A stretch of DNA of 6,953 nt from Blautia sp. (GTDB taxonomy: Bacteria; Bacillota; Clostridia; Lachnospirales; Lachnospiraceae). The stretch spans positions 1 to 6,953 of the forward strand of contig JAFOJB010000143.1 of assembly GCA_017420455.1 (NCBI GenBank), given 5' to 3'. A program made the position numbers and the translations under genes. Positions within the stretch are counted from its first letter, which is position 1; every line of letters begins with the position of its first letter. Of this stretch, positions 1 through 5,708 are shown one piece after another. The notes beneath the pieces were generated by a model. That model was not told where the DNA came from. It saw only the letters and a program-made list of their open reading frames with translations, and made no database searches.

Positions 1-257
1 GTATCATTTCCGCTGGATTCGTGGAGCAGTATACAGAGCTCGCCAACGGGCAGGCTGCTCCTGACGTGCTGCTGAAGACAGTTCAGATCGACCTGGACAG
101 CGCATGGCTGGGGCTTACCTTCGAGGAGATCGAAACCGGATATCACAGGACTGTAGTACTGGCAAAAAGGGATTCCGCCACCATACTTCCCACCAAAGAA
201 AGCACCTACCGGGTGGAGAGCGGTGATGTGCTGGTGGTCTATATGCCTGCTGGTTAA
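1..257 (+). CDS. C-terminal fragment of a protein with a probable RCK_C (TrkA-C) domain
   Basis: The reading frame is already open at the left edge (codons from base 3 read IISAGFVEQYTEL), so the gene starts outside the window; the GTG at 21 is simply an internal valine. The visible 84 residues end with TAA at 255-257. The pattern fits an RCK_C/TrkA-C domain: a short beta strand (KTVQIDL), an L-G-L-T-FEEI segment, a strand with a basic turn (VVLAKRD), a proline a few residues later (ILPT), and the typical closing strand GDVLVVY. Such domains sit at the C-terminus of potassium uptake regulators, potassium channels, antiporters and some chloride channels, where they bind small ligands and gate transport. 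Which of these this protein is cannot be told without the missing N-terminal part. The domain call is moderate and the transporter type is unknown. Confidence 0.6.
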   Translation, partial: IISAGFVEQYTELANGQAAPDVLLKTVQIDLDSAWLGLTFEEIETGYHRTVVLAKRDSATILPTKESTYRVESGDVLVVYMPAG

Positions 258-271
258 CAGGAAAGCAGGAC

Positions 272-298
272 TTTACATCAGGAAACTGGTGGTATATT
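272..298 (+). promoter_or_regulatory. Weak candidate sigma-A promoter for the YitT-family gene
   Basis: An extended -10 element TGGTATATT lies at 290-298 and a -35-like TTTACA at 272-277, with a short 15-base spacer. Initiation would fall near 305, just before the large stem-loop at 313-364, giving a leader of about 95 bases before the gene at 401. The spacer is shorter than the usual 17, so this is only a suggestion; read-through from the upstream gene is possible because no clear terminator precedes it. Confidence 0.3.
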
Positions 299-312
299 CC
301 TGCGAGTAAGAG

Positions 313-364
313 CCGGATACCGTTCGAAGCCGCGAAGATAGAGGCTTCGGAACCGGTATTCCGG
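313..364 (+). promoter_or_regulatory. Large bulged stem-loop in the leader of the YitT-family gene
   Basis: All 18 bases at 313-330 pair with 344-364, interrupted only by three single-base bulges on the 3' arm, around a 13-base loop (331-343). There is no T-tract after it (the sequence continues GGATAGAAACATG), so it does not look like an intrinsic terminator. It ends about 20 bases before the ribosome binding site of the next gene. It may protect the 5' end of that mRNA, mark a processing site, or be a dispersed palindromic element; the sequence does not decide between these. Confidence 0.6.
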
Positions 365-400
365 ATAGAAACATGCGTTTATCAAAGAGGAGATACGGAT

Positions 401-1261
401 ATGAAACCGGACAAGACCAGAGAATTCCGCAGAATCCTGCTCTGCATTTTATCAGGTACGGTCATGGTGCTGAACCTGAGAACCTTCGTACATACAGGCG
501 GCCTGCTTCCCGGTGGTTTTGCAGGTCTTACGCTCCTTGTGCAGAATGTGGCGCAGAAATATGCAGGCATCAGTATTCCCTACGGTCCTGTATACATTGC
601 CATGAACGCTTTTCCGATCCTGCTGTCTTACAGGAAGATCGGAAAAAAATTCACAATCTATTCCTGCATTACGATCTTCATCGTCAGCTTCCTTACCGAT
701 TTCGTCCGGCCCCGGATCATCACCTACGATGTACTTCTGATCAGTGTGTTCGGAGGAATGATCAACGGATTCGCGGTATCCCTTGCGCTGAATGCCCAGG
801 CAACCTCCGGCGGTACGGATTTCATTGCCATCTACATCTCGGAGAAATTCGGCATAGATTCCTTCAACTATGTTCTGATCTTTAATGCAGTGGTTCTTTC
901 CACCTACGGCCTGCTTTTTGGCTGGGATAAAGCCCTGTATTCCATTATCTTCCAGTTTACATCTACCCAGGTGATCCATCTGCTCCACAAGCGCTATCAG
1001 AAAAACACCCTGTTCATCGTAACAGATAAACCGGATGAAGTGACCCAGGTGATCAACCGGCTTTCGTTTCATGGCGCTACCCAGATCGAGGTAGTGGGGT
1101 CTTACCGGCATACGCCCAGGACGATGGTATATACTGTGATTTCCAGTGAAGAACGGAAGGCGGTTCTCAAAGGGATCCGCCAGATAGACGAAAAAGCATT
1201 TATCAATGTCATGAAAACAGACCAGCTCTCCGGCCGCTTCTTCATGCGTCCGAATGACTGA
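401..1261 (+). CDS. yitT: YitT family membrane protein with C-terminal DUF2179 domain
   Basis: This 286-residue protein has the usual length and build of the YitT family. The N-terminal two thirds hold about six hydrophobic membrane segments (near 10-28, 35-53, 60-78, 84-102, 110-130 and 155-190). They include the family-like glycine-rich stretch GGLLPGGFAGLTLL (33-46) and the SGGTDFIA motif (136-143). The last 80 or so residues are soluble and mixed alpha/beta (TLFIVTDKPDEV onward), matching the cytoplasmic DUF2179 domain. The biochemical role of YitT proteins is not established; they are integral membrane proteins common in Firmicutes, often in several copies. The start is ATG at 401, supported by AAGAGGAGA at 385-393, seven bases upstream. 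The gene stands alone between two noncoding gaps and shows no obvious link to the transporter downstream. Family assignment is confident, function is open. Confidence 0.93.
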   Translation: MKPDKTREFRRILLCILSGTVMVLNLRTFVHTGGLLPGGFAGLTLLVQNVAQKYAGISIPYGPVYIAMNAFPILLSYRKIGKKFTIYSCITIFIVSFLTDFVRPRIITYDVLLISVFGGMINGFAVSLALNAQATSGGTDFIAIYISEKFGIDSFNYVLIFNAVVLSTYGLLFGWDKALYSIIFQFTSTQVIHLLHKRYQKNTLFIVTDKPDEVTQVINRLSFHGATQIEVVGSYRHTPRTMVYTVISSEERKAVLKGIRQIDEKAFINVMKTDQLSGRFFMRPND

Positions 1262-1298
1262 AAAAGCGGAAAGATGCCGGACATCCTGAAAACACATG

Positions 1299-1338
1299 CA
1301 GTTCCACACGGAGAGACCATGAACTGTAATCTGTTGAG
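1299..1338 (-). repeat. Dyad repeat, copy 1 (minus orientation)
   Basis: Read on the minus strand from 1338 to 1299, this stretch aligns by eye with 5636-5675 on the plus strand at 33 of 41 columns, with two single-base gaps. Both share ACAGTTCA, GGTCTC and a closing ACTG. The copy keeps a short dyad of its own, CAGTTC at 1299-1304 and GAACTG at 1321-1326. It lies in the gap between the YitT-family gene and the transporter promoter. The likeness goes well beyond chance for two noncoding segments and suggests a small dispersed palindromic element. Confidence 0.6.
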
Positions 1339-1369
1339 CAAAAAGATACAAGATCAGAGAAAAACCGGA

Positions 1370-1398
1370 TTGAAAACTGGTAATAATTCTGATATACT
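1370..1398 (+). promoter_or_regulatory. Strong sigma-A promoter of the ABC transporter operon
   Basis: TTGAAA at 1370-1375 and TATACT at 1393-1398 are separated by exactly 17 bases, and TG at 1390-1391 gives an extended -10 (TGATATACT). Each hexamer differs from consensus at one position. Transcription should start about 1404-1406, leaving a leader of roughly 95 bases before the binding-protein gene. The predicted start falls in the palindrome CTGATCAG (1403-1410), and TCTGAT occurs at both 1388-1393 and 1402-1407, which could be a repressor site. Confidence 0.8.
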
Positions 1399-1420
1399 GA
1401 GTCTGATCAGAAAGAAATAT

Positions 1421-1471
1421 GGCTAACATGCATAGAGAATCTGTATAAAGAATCTGTATTTGCATGCAGCC
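1421..1471 (+). promoter_or_regulatory. Predicted leader stem-loop of the transporter mRNA
   Basis: GGCT (1421-1424) can pair with AGCC (1468-1471) and CATGCA (1427-1432) with TGCATG (1461-1466), giving ten base pairs with a small internal loop (AA against C). This stem encloses a 28-base loop holding the tandem repeat at 1436-1459. The structure ends about a dozen bases before the ribosome binding site at 1483-1492. It matches no riboswitch class that I recognise. Folding is inferred by eye only. Confidence 0.45.
1436..1459 (+). repeat. Tandem 11-base direct repeat in the transporter leader
   Basis: AGAATCTGTAT occurs exactly at 1436-1446 and again at 1449-1459, separated by two bases (period 13). 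It is downstream of the predicted transcription start, so it could act as DNA (a roadblock or activator site) or as RNA (a binding site displayed in the loop of the surrounding stem). Confidence 0.8.
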
Positions 1472-1499
1472 GGAAGATCAAAAAGGAGGAGGTTTCATC

Positions 1500-2588
1500 A
1501 TGAAGAAAAAACTTGCTTTACTGATGGCTGGGATCATGACAGTGGGTATGCTTTTCTCTGTACCGGCAGCGGCGGAGGAGGCAAATCTCGACGAGCTCAT
1601 CGCGGCGGCACAGGAAGAAGGAGAGCTGATCGTATACGGCTCCTGTGAGGAGGAGTATCTTTCCGCAGCCTGTGACCATTTCCAGGAACTGTATGGAATC
1701 AAAGTGCAGTATCAGCGCCTTTCTACCGGCGAGGTACAGAGCAAGATCGAGGAGGAAAACGGCAATCCCTCTGGCGACGTATGGTTCGGCGGCACCACAG
1801 ATCCCTACAATGTAGCTGCAAAGGAAGGCCTTCTGGAGAGCTATGAAGCCCAGAATGCATCCCACCTGCTCAGCGATATGTACCGGGATGCAGATGGCTG
1901 CTGGTATGGTATTTACAAGGGAATCCTCGGTTTCATGGTAAATATCGATGAGCTGGACAGAATGGGTCTGGAGCAGCCTCAGGACTGGGCAGATCTTCTG
2001 GATGAGAAATACCAGGGCAAGATCTGGCTGTCCAACTACAACACCGCAGGAACCGCCAAGCTGGTCATCAATACCATGATCCAGAAATATGGCCATGATG
2101 AAGGAATCCAGTATCTGGTAGACCTGGACAAGAATATCGAGGTTTATACCAAATCCGGTTCCGGCCCCTCCAAGAATGTGGGTACCGGCGAGTGCGTCAT
2201 CGGAATCGGCTTCCTGCATGACGGCATTACCCAGATCGTCGACAACGGCTATGGAAACATCGGCCTGATCATTCCGTCCAGCGGCACTTCCTTCGAGGTT
2301 GGCGCAACGGCAATCTTCAAGGGCTGCGCACATCCCAATGCTGCGAAGCTTTGGATCGAGTACGCTCTCAGCCCGGATTGCGTAGAGCTTGGCGCACAGT
2401 ATGGTTCCTATCAGTTCCTGGTACTGGACAATGCACAGCAGCCGGAGGTGGCTGTGGAATTCGGTCTGGATCCGGACAATGTAATGGATTATGATTTCGA
2501 GGATGCCAAGGAAAACACCACCACCTATGTAGAAGAAGTGATGGCAGCCCTGGGCGATGCGGCAGACGGAAGATTCCAGACAGAATAA
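1500..2588 (+). CDS. ABC transporter substrate-binding protein, Fe(III)/phosphonate/sugar-phosphate type (AfuA/FbpA-like)
   Basis: This 362-residue extracytoplasmic receptor should deliver solute to the permease and ATPase encoded downstream. The chosen start is ATG at 1500: it has AAGGAGGAGG at 1483-1492 seven bases upstream and begins a clear signal peptide, MKKK then a hydrophobic stretch to about 20, with a signal peptidase I site near AAA-EE (25/26). An in-frame ATG at 1464 would place the ribosome binding site inside the coding region. The mature part shows the family pattern: ELIVYGSCEEEY (42-53), GEVQSKIEEENGNPSGDVWFGG (77-98), a YQGKIW segment (171-176) and GAT-AIFKGCAHPNAAKLW (268-285). 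Where ferric-binding FbpA proteins carry an adjacent tyrosine pair, this one reads GIGFLHDG (235-242), so iron may not be the ligand. No cysteine lies at the signal peptide cleavage site, so it is not a predicted lipoprotein. Family is secure; substrate is unknown. Confidence 0.92.
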   Translation: MKKKLALLMAGIMTVGMLFSVPAAAEEANLDELIAAAQEEGELIVYGSCEEEYLSAACDHFQELYGIKVQYQRLSTGEVQSKIEEENGNPSGDVWFGGTTDPYNVAAKEGLLESYEAQNASHLLSDMYRDADGCWYGIYKGILGFMVNIDELDRMGLEQPQDWADLLDEKYQGKIWLSNYNTAGTAKLVINTMIQKYGHDEGIQYLVDLDKNIEVYTKSGSGPSKNVGTGECVIGIGFLHDGITQIVDNGYGNIGLIIPSSGTSFEVGATAIFKGCAHPNAAKLWIEYALSPDCVELGAQYGSYQFLVLDNAQQPEVAVEFGLDPDNVMDYDFEDAKENTTTYVEEVMAALGDAADGRFQTE

Positions 2589-2617
2589 TCGGCTCGCAAA
2601 GCAGCATCAGAAAACAG

Positions 2618-2658
2618 GCCCGGCAGGATGTGAAAGCTCATCCGGCCGGGCTTTCTTT
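2618..2658 (+). terminator. Intrinsic terminator inside the operon, after the binding-protein gene
   Basis: A 13-base left arm (2618-2630) pairs with 2639-2651 with one mismatch, around an eight-base loop (TGAAAGCT). The stem is very GC-rich and is followed by TTTCTTT (2652-2658). It lies 30 bases after the binding-protein stop codon. As the downstream permease gene has no visible promoter of its own, this is probably a partial terminator that gives more receptor than permease mRNA. Confidence 0.85.
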
Positions 2659-2662
2659 CCTG

Positions 2663-2705
2663 AGGAACTGCCGCAGAATACACAGGTTATATTCCGGCAG
2701 TTCCT
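2663..2705 (+). promoter_or_regulatory. Second perfect hairpin before the permease gene
   Basis: AGGAACTGCCG (2663-2673) is perfectly complementary to CGGCAGTTCCT (2695-2705). The stem continues after a two-base bulge with GAATA/TATTC (2676-2680 and 2690-2694), leaving a nine-base loop. No T-tract follows; instead a small palindrome TGATATGTATCA (2705-2716) and the permease ribosome binding site come next. A likely role is protection of the 5' end of a processed permease-ATPase mRNA, or an antiterminator partner for the hairpin just upstream. Confidence 0.65.
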
Positions 2706-2734
2706 GATATGTATCAGCAAAGGAGGAATCATTT

Positions 2735-4444
2735 ATGGCAAAAGGGCAGGGAGCCCAGCTGGAGAGAAAAAAACTTCTGGCAGATCCGATCATGGTCACT
2801 ACCATTGTGGTGCTGATCGCTTTTCTGACCTTGTTCATCCTGTACCCGCTGGCGATCCTTCTGGTAGACAGTTTTGTATCAAAGGAAGAGGGCGTTACCT
2901 TGTCCATCTTCCAGAGGGTGATGGGACTTTCCAATTTCCGCAGGGCCATCACCAATACATTGAAAGTAGGGTTCCTGGTAGGAATCGCTTCCGCACTGAT
3001 CGGGCTGCTGTTTGCCTATGTCGAGGTATATGTCCGGCTTCGCACCAGGGCGCTTTCCGGCCTGTTCAAGGTTGTTTCCATGCTTCCCGTCGTATCGCCG
3101 CCCTTCGTGCTTTCCCTTTCCATGATCATGCTGTTCGGGAAGGCAGGGATCATCACCCGATATCTCCTGAAAATATATGACAACAGCGTTTATGGCTTCT
3201 GGGGCATCACCATCGTTCAGACCCTCACTTTCTTCCCGGTCTGCTATATGATGCTGAAGGGCCTTCTGAAAAATATCGATCCTTCGCTGGAGGAGGCTGC
3301 CAGGGATATGGGAGCTTCCCGGATGAAGGTCTTCCTCACGGTTACCCTTCCGCTTCTTCTTCCGGGCATCGGAAACGCCTTCCTGGTGACTTTCATCGAG
3401 TCCATCGCGGATTTCGCGAACCCCATGATCATCGGGGGTTCCTACGATACGCTGGCCACCACCATCTATCTGCAGATCACGGGAGCATATGATAAGGAAG
3501 GAGCCGCGGCCATGGCTGTCATCCTTCTGTGCATTACACTGGCAATGTTTGTCGTCCAGAAATATTACCTGGAGGCCAAGAGTACCGCAACGCTTACCGG
3601 AAAAGCCAGCCGTGCCCGTATGCTGATCACCGACAGGAGCGTGACGGTTCCCCTTTCCATCCTCTGCGGCGCGCTGGCTCTCTTTGTGGTGCTGATGTAT
3701 GTTTGCGTGCCCTTCGGCGCCCTGTTCAAGACCTGGGGCTACGATTTCCATCTGACCTTCAAATGGTTCAAGATGGTCTTCACCAGGTATAAAGGCCTGA
3801 AGGCGTTCAAGGACAGCTTCGTTCTCTCCCTGATCGCCTCTCCCATCACTGCCCTTCTTTCCATGATCATCTCCTATCTGGTGGTAAAGAGGAAATTTAA
3901 GGCAAAGGGCTTTATCGAGGCTGTTTCCATGCTGGCCATGGCTGTGCCGGGAACCGTTCTCGGTATCGGATACATCCGTGGTTTTTCCGGAGGTGTTTTT
4001 CACACGGGATTCCTTCAGGGACTCTATGGAACAGGAGCCATTCTGGTCATCGTTTTCATCGTGCGAAGCCTTCCCACCGGTACCAGAAGCGGTATTTCCG
4101 CGCTTCGCCAGATAGACAAGAGCATTGAGGAATCGGCTTATGACATGGGAGCGGACAGCTTCAAGGTGTTTATGACGGTGACGCTGCCTCTCATCAAGGA
4201 CAGCTTTCTGTCCGGTCTGGTCACGTCGTTCGTCCGGAGTATCACTGCAATCAGCGCCATCATCCTGCTGGTAACACCGTCCTATCTGCTGATCACAGTG
4301 CAGATCAACGAATTTGCGGAGAAAGGCTCCTACGGTATCGCCTGCGCCTTTGCCACGATCCTGATCCTGATCACCTACAGCGCGGTGCTGATCATGAACC
4401 TGATCATCAGATACTTTGGAACGAGCCGTGTTTCTTCAGACTGA
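2735..4444 (+). CDS. ABC transporter permease, fused two-domain (FbpB/AfuB-like)
   Basis: This 569-residue integral membrane protein forms the translocation channel, with both permease halves in one chain, as is usual in the ferric/phosphonate-type importers. Each half carries an EAA loop that contacts the ATPase. The first is E187-A188-A189 with G193 and LP at 205-206; the second is E466-S467-A468 with G472 and LP at 484-485. About twelve hydrophobic segments can be seen, six per half (for example 20-45, 73-98, 108-135, 150-176, 305-328, 360-383, 432-446 and 535-558). A polar linker near 276-302 joins the halves. The start is ATG at 2735 with AAAGGAGG at 2719-2726, eight bases upstream. It follows the binding-protein gene after a 146-base spacer with two hairpins and precedes the ATPase gene by 52 bases. 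Length and motif order are normal, with no sign of truncation. Confidence 0.95.
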   Translation: MAKGQGAQLERKKLLADPIMVTTIVVLIAFLTLFILYPLAILLVDSFVSKEEGVTLSIFQRVMGLSNFRRAITNTLKVGFLVGIASALIGLLFAYVEVYVRLRTRALSGLFKVVSMLPVVSPPFVLSLSMIMLFGKAGIITRYLLKIYDNSVYGFWGITIVQTLTFFPVCYMMLKGLLKNIDPSLEEAARDMGASRMKVFLTVTLPLLLPGIGNAFLVTFIESIADFANPMIIGGSYDTLATTIYLQITGAYDKEGAAAMAVILLCITLAMFVVQKYYLEAKSTATLTGKASRARMLITDRSVTVPLSILCGALALFVVLMYVCVPFGALFKTWGYDFHLTFKWFKMVFTRYKGLKAFKDSFVLSLIASPITALLSMIISYLVVKRKFKAKGFIEAVSMLAMAVPGTVLGIGYIRGFSGGVFHTGFLQGLYGTGAILVIVFIVRSLPTGTRSGISALRQIDKSIEESAYDMGADSFKVFMTVTLPLIKDSFLSGLVTSFVRSITAISAIILLVTPSYLLITVQINEFAEKGSYGIACAFATILILITYSAVLIMNLIIRYFGTSRVSSD

Positions 4445-4496
4445 AGGCAGAGTGTTTTGTCGCATAAAGAAGAGACATTGAAGGGAGGAAACGAAA

Positions 4497-5573
4497 ATGT
4501 CTAATGAGAAAAAAGGCGTCCGCCTTGAGCATATTTCAAAAATATACCAGGATCCGAAAACCAGGAAGGAGTTCTATGCGGTAAAGGATACGAATCTGGA
4601 AATTGAGCCTGGTACCTTTGTAACCCTTATGGGGCCGTCCGGCTGCGGGAAAACCACCACGCTCCGTATGATCGCCGGGTTTGAAAGCCCGGACGAGGGC
4701 GAAATCTATCTGGGAGAAGAGCCGATCAATGCCCTGCCGCCCAATAAGAGAGATACCGCAATGGTCTTCCAGAGCTATGCCCTGCTCCCGCATTATAATG
4801 TGTTCGACAATGTAGCCTATGGCCTGAAGCTTCGGAAGCTTTCCAAGGTCGAGATCAGGGCGAAGGTGGAGAACATTCTGAAGCTGGTCCAGCTGGAGGG
4901 GATGGAGGAGCGTATGACCAACCAGCTTTCCGGCGGGCAGCAGCAGAGAGTTGCTCTGGCCAGGGCTCTTGTGATGGAGCCCGGAGTACTGCTTTTCGAT
5001 GAGCCGCTTTCCAACCTGGACGCGAAGCTGCGGGTGGAAATGCGTACGGAAATCCGCCGTATCCAGCAGAAGGTGGGAATCACCGCCATCTATGTAACCC
5101 ATGATCAGTCGGAGGCAATGAGCCTTTCTGACAAGATCATCATCATGAGCAATGGAAAGGTGGAGCAGATCGGAACGCCGAGAGAGATCTACTACCATCC
5201 GAAGTCCCGGTTTGTGGCAGATTTCATCGGCGAAGCCAATTTCCTGAAGGCAAAGGTGATCGGAAAAGAGGGCAGCAAGGCGGTGATCAGAATCGACGGA
5301 CGCGAGATGGCTGTCAACAATTATGCGGACGCGAAGCAGGGAGATGAGGCATCTCTGGTACTCCGTCCTGAGGCGGTGACGCTTGCGGAATCCGGCCAGC
5401 TTCCCTGTAAGGTGACGCTTTCCACCTTTATGGGGTCGTATCAGTACTATCAGGCAGAAGCCGGAGGGACCACTGTCCAGATCACAGATTACAATCCGGT
5501 CAACAAACGGATCTTTGAAGCGGAGCAGAAGGCTTACCTGCAGTTTGATCCCGACGGGGTATATATTCTTTAG
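4497..5573 (+). CDS. ABC transporter ATP-binding protein (FbpC/PotA-like, with C-terminal TOBE-type region)
   Basis: This 358-residue cytoplasmic ATPase powers the importer. All catalytic motifs are intact: A-loop Y17, Walker A GPSGCGKT (46-53), Q-loop Q92 in FQSYAL, signature LSGGQ (144-148), Walker B VLLFDE (164-169), D-loop SNLD (172-175) and H-loop H202. After about residue 243 comes a beta-rich region including LVLRPEAV (287-294) and a final TTVQI-like strand, as in the TOBE regulatory domains of this ATPase group. The start is ATG at 4497 with GGGAGG at 4483-4488, eight bases upstream. It is the third gene of the transporter operon and directly follows its permease. The ATPase group also serves polyamine, sugar and phosphonate importers, so this subunit does not by itself reveal the substrate. 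Confidence 0.96.
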   Translation: MSNEKKGVRLEHISKIYQDPKTRKEFYAVKDTNLEIEPGTFVTLMGPSGCGKTTTLRMIAGFESPDEGEIYLGEEPINALPPNKRDTAMVFQSYALLPHYNVFDNVAYGLKLRKLSKVEIRAKVENILKLVQLEGMEERMTNQLSGGQQQRVALARALVMEPGVLLFDEPLSNLDAKLRVEMRTEIRRIQQKVGITAIYVTHDQSEAMSLSDKIIIMSNGKVEQIGTPREIYYHPKSRFVADFIGEANFLKAKVIGKEGSKAVIRIDGREMAVNNYADAKQGDEASLVLRPEAVTLAESGQLPCKVTLSTFMGSYQYYQAEAGGTTVQITDYNPVNKRIFEAEQKAYLQFDPDGVYIL

Positions 5574-5579
5574 GATGAA

Positions 5580-5600
5580 TTCCCGGAACTGCTCCGGGAA
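5580..5600 (+). promoter_or_regulatory. Short perfect hairpin after the ATPase gene
   Basis: TTCCCGGA (5580-5587) and TCCGGGAA (5593-5600) form a perfect eight-pair stem with a five-base loop, starting six bases after the ATPase stop codon. It is followed by CGGGCAG and has no T-tract, so it is a poor intrinsic terminator; it may instead mark or stabilise the 3' end of the transporter mRNA. Read-through into the next gene is therefore plausible. Confidence 0.5.
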
Positions 5601-5635
5601 CGGGCAGCTGAAGCGCAGCGCATCGGATCGTGTTA

Positions 5636-5679
5636 CTCAAAGGTTACAGTTCACGGTCTCACCGGCTGGGGACTGTAAC
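5636..5679 (+). repeat. Dyad repeat, copy 2 (plus orientation)
   Basis: This is the better-preserved copy of the element also seen on the minus strand at 1299-1338. GTTACAGT (5643-5650) pairs perfectly with ACTGTAAC (5672-5679), extended two pairs inward with one G-U. An inner CGGT/ACCG hairpin (5654-5657 and 5661-5664) lies within the loop. In addition ACTCAAAG occurs on both sides, at 5635-5642 and 5680-5687, like a short flanking direct repeat. It lies immediately before the ribosome binding site of the next gene. Confidence 0.65.
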
Positions 5680-5708
5680 ACTCAAAGAAGGAGGCAGAAT
5701 TTGTTCTT

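Noticed and set aside
373..885. Plus-strand frame overlapping the start of the YitT-family gene (170 codons)
   Set aside because: Arginine, histidine and cysteine-rich shadow in another frame, without a family match.
1464..1499. Upstream ATG for the binding protein at 1464
   Set aside because: It would add 12 residues encoded by the ribosome binding site region and spoil the signal peptide; the ATG at 1500 is properly spaced.
452..2333. Long minus-strand open frames opposite the YitT and binding-protein genes
   Set aside because: No domain, no ribosome binding site, odd composition; the plus-strand genes account for the sequence fully.
2665..2693. Possible promoter before the permease (TATATT at 2688-2693)
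   Set aside because: The position 17 bases upstream reads GAACTG, not a -35 element, and the hexamer is within the hairpin.
2557..3180. Plus-strand frame spanning the terminator and the permease start (207 codons)
   Set aside because: It runs through two hairpins and overlaps the permease in another frame; composition is not protein-like.
2879..4003. Long antisense open frame opposite the permease gene (374 codons, minus)
   Set aside because: Its translation is rich in H, D, G and Q with no recognisable domain, and the plus strand carries a complete permease with intact motifs. It is a frame shadow.
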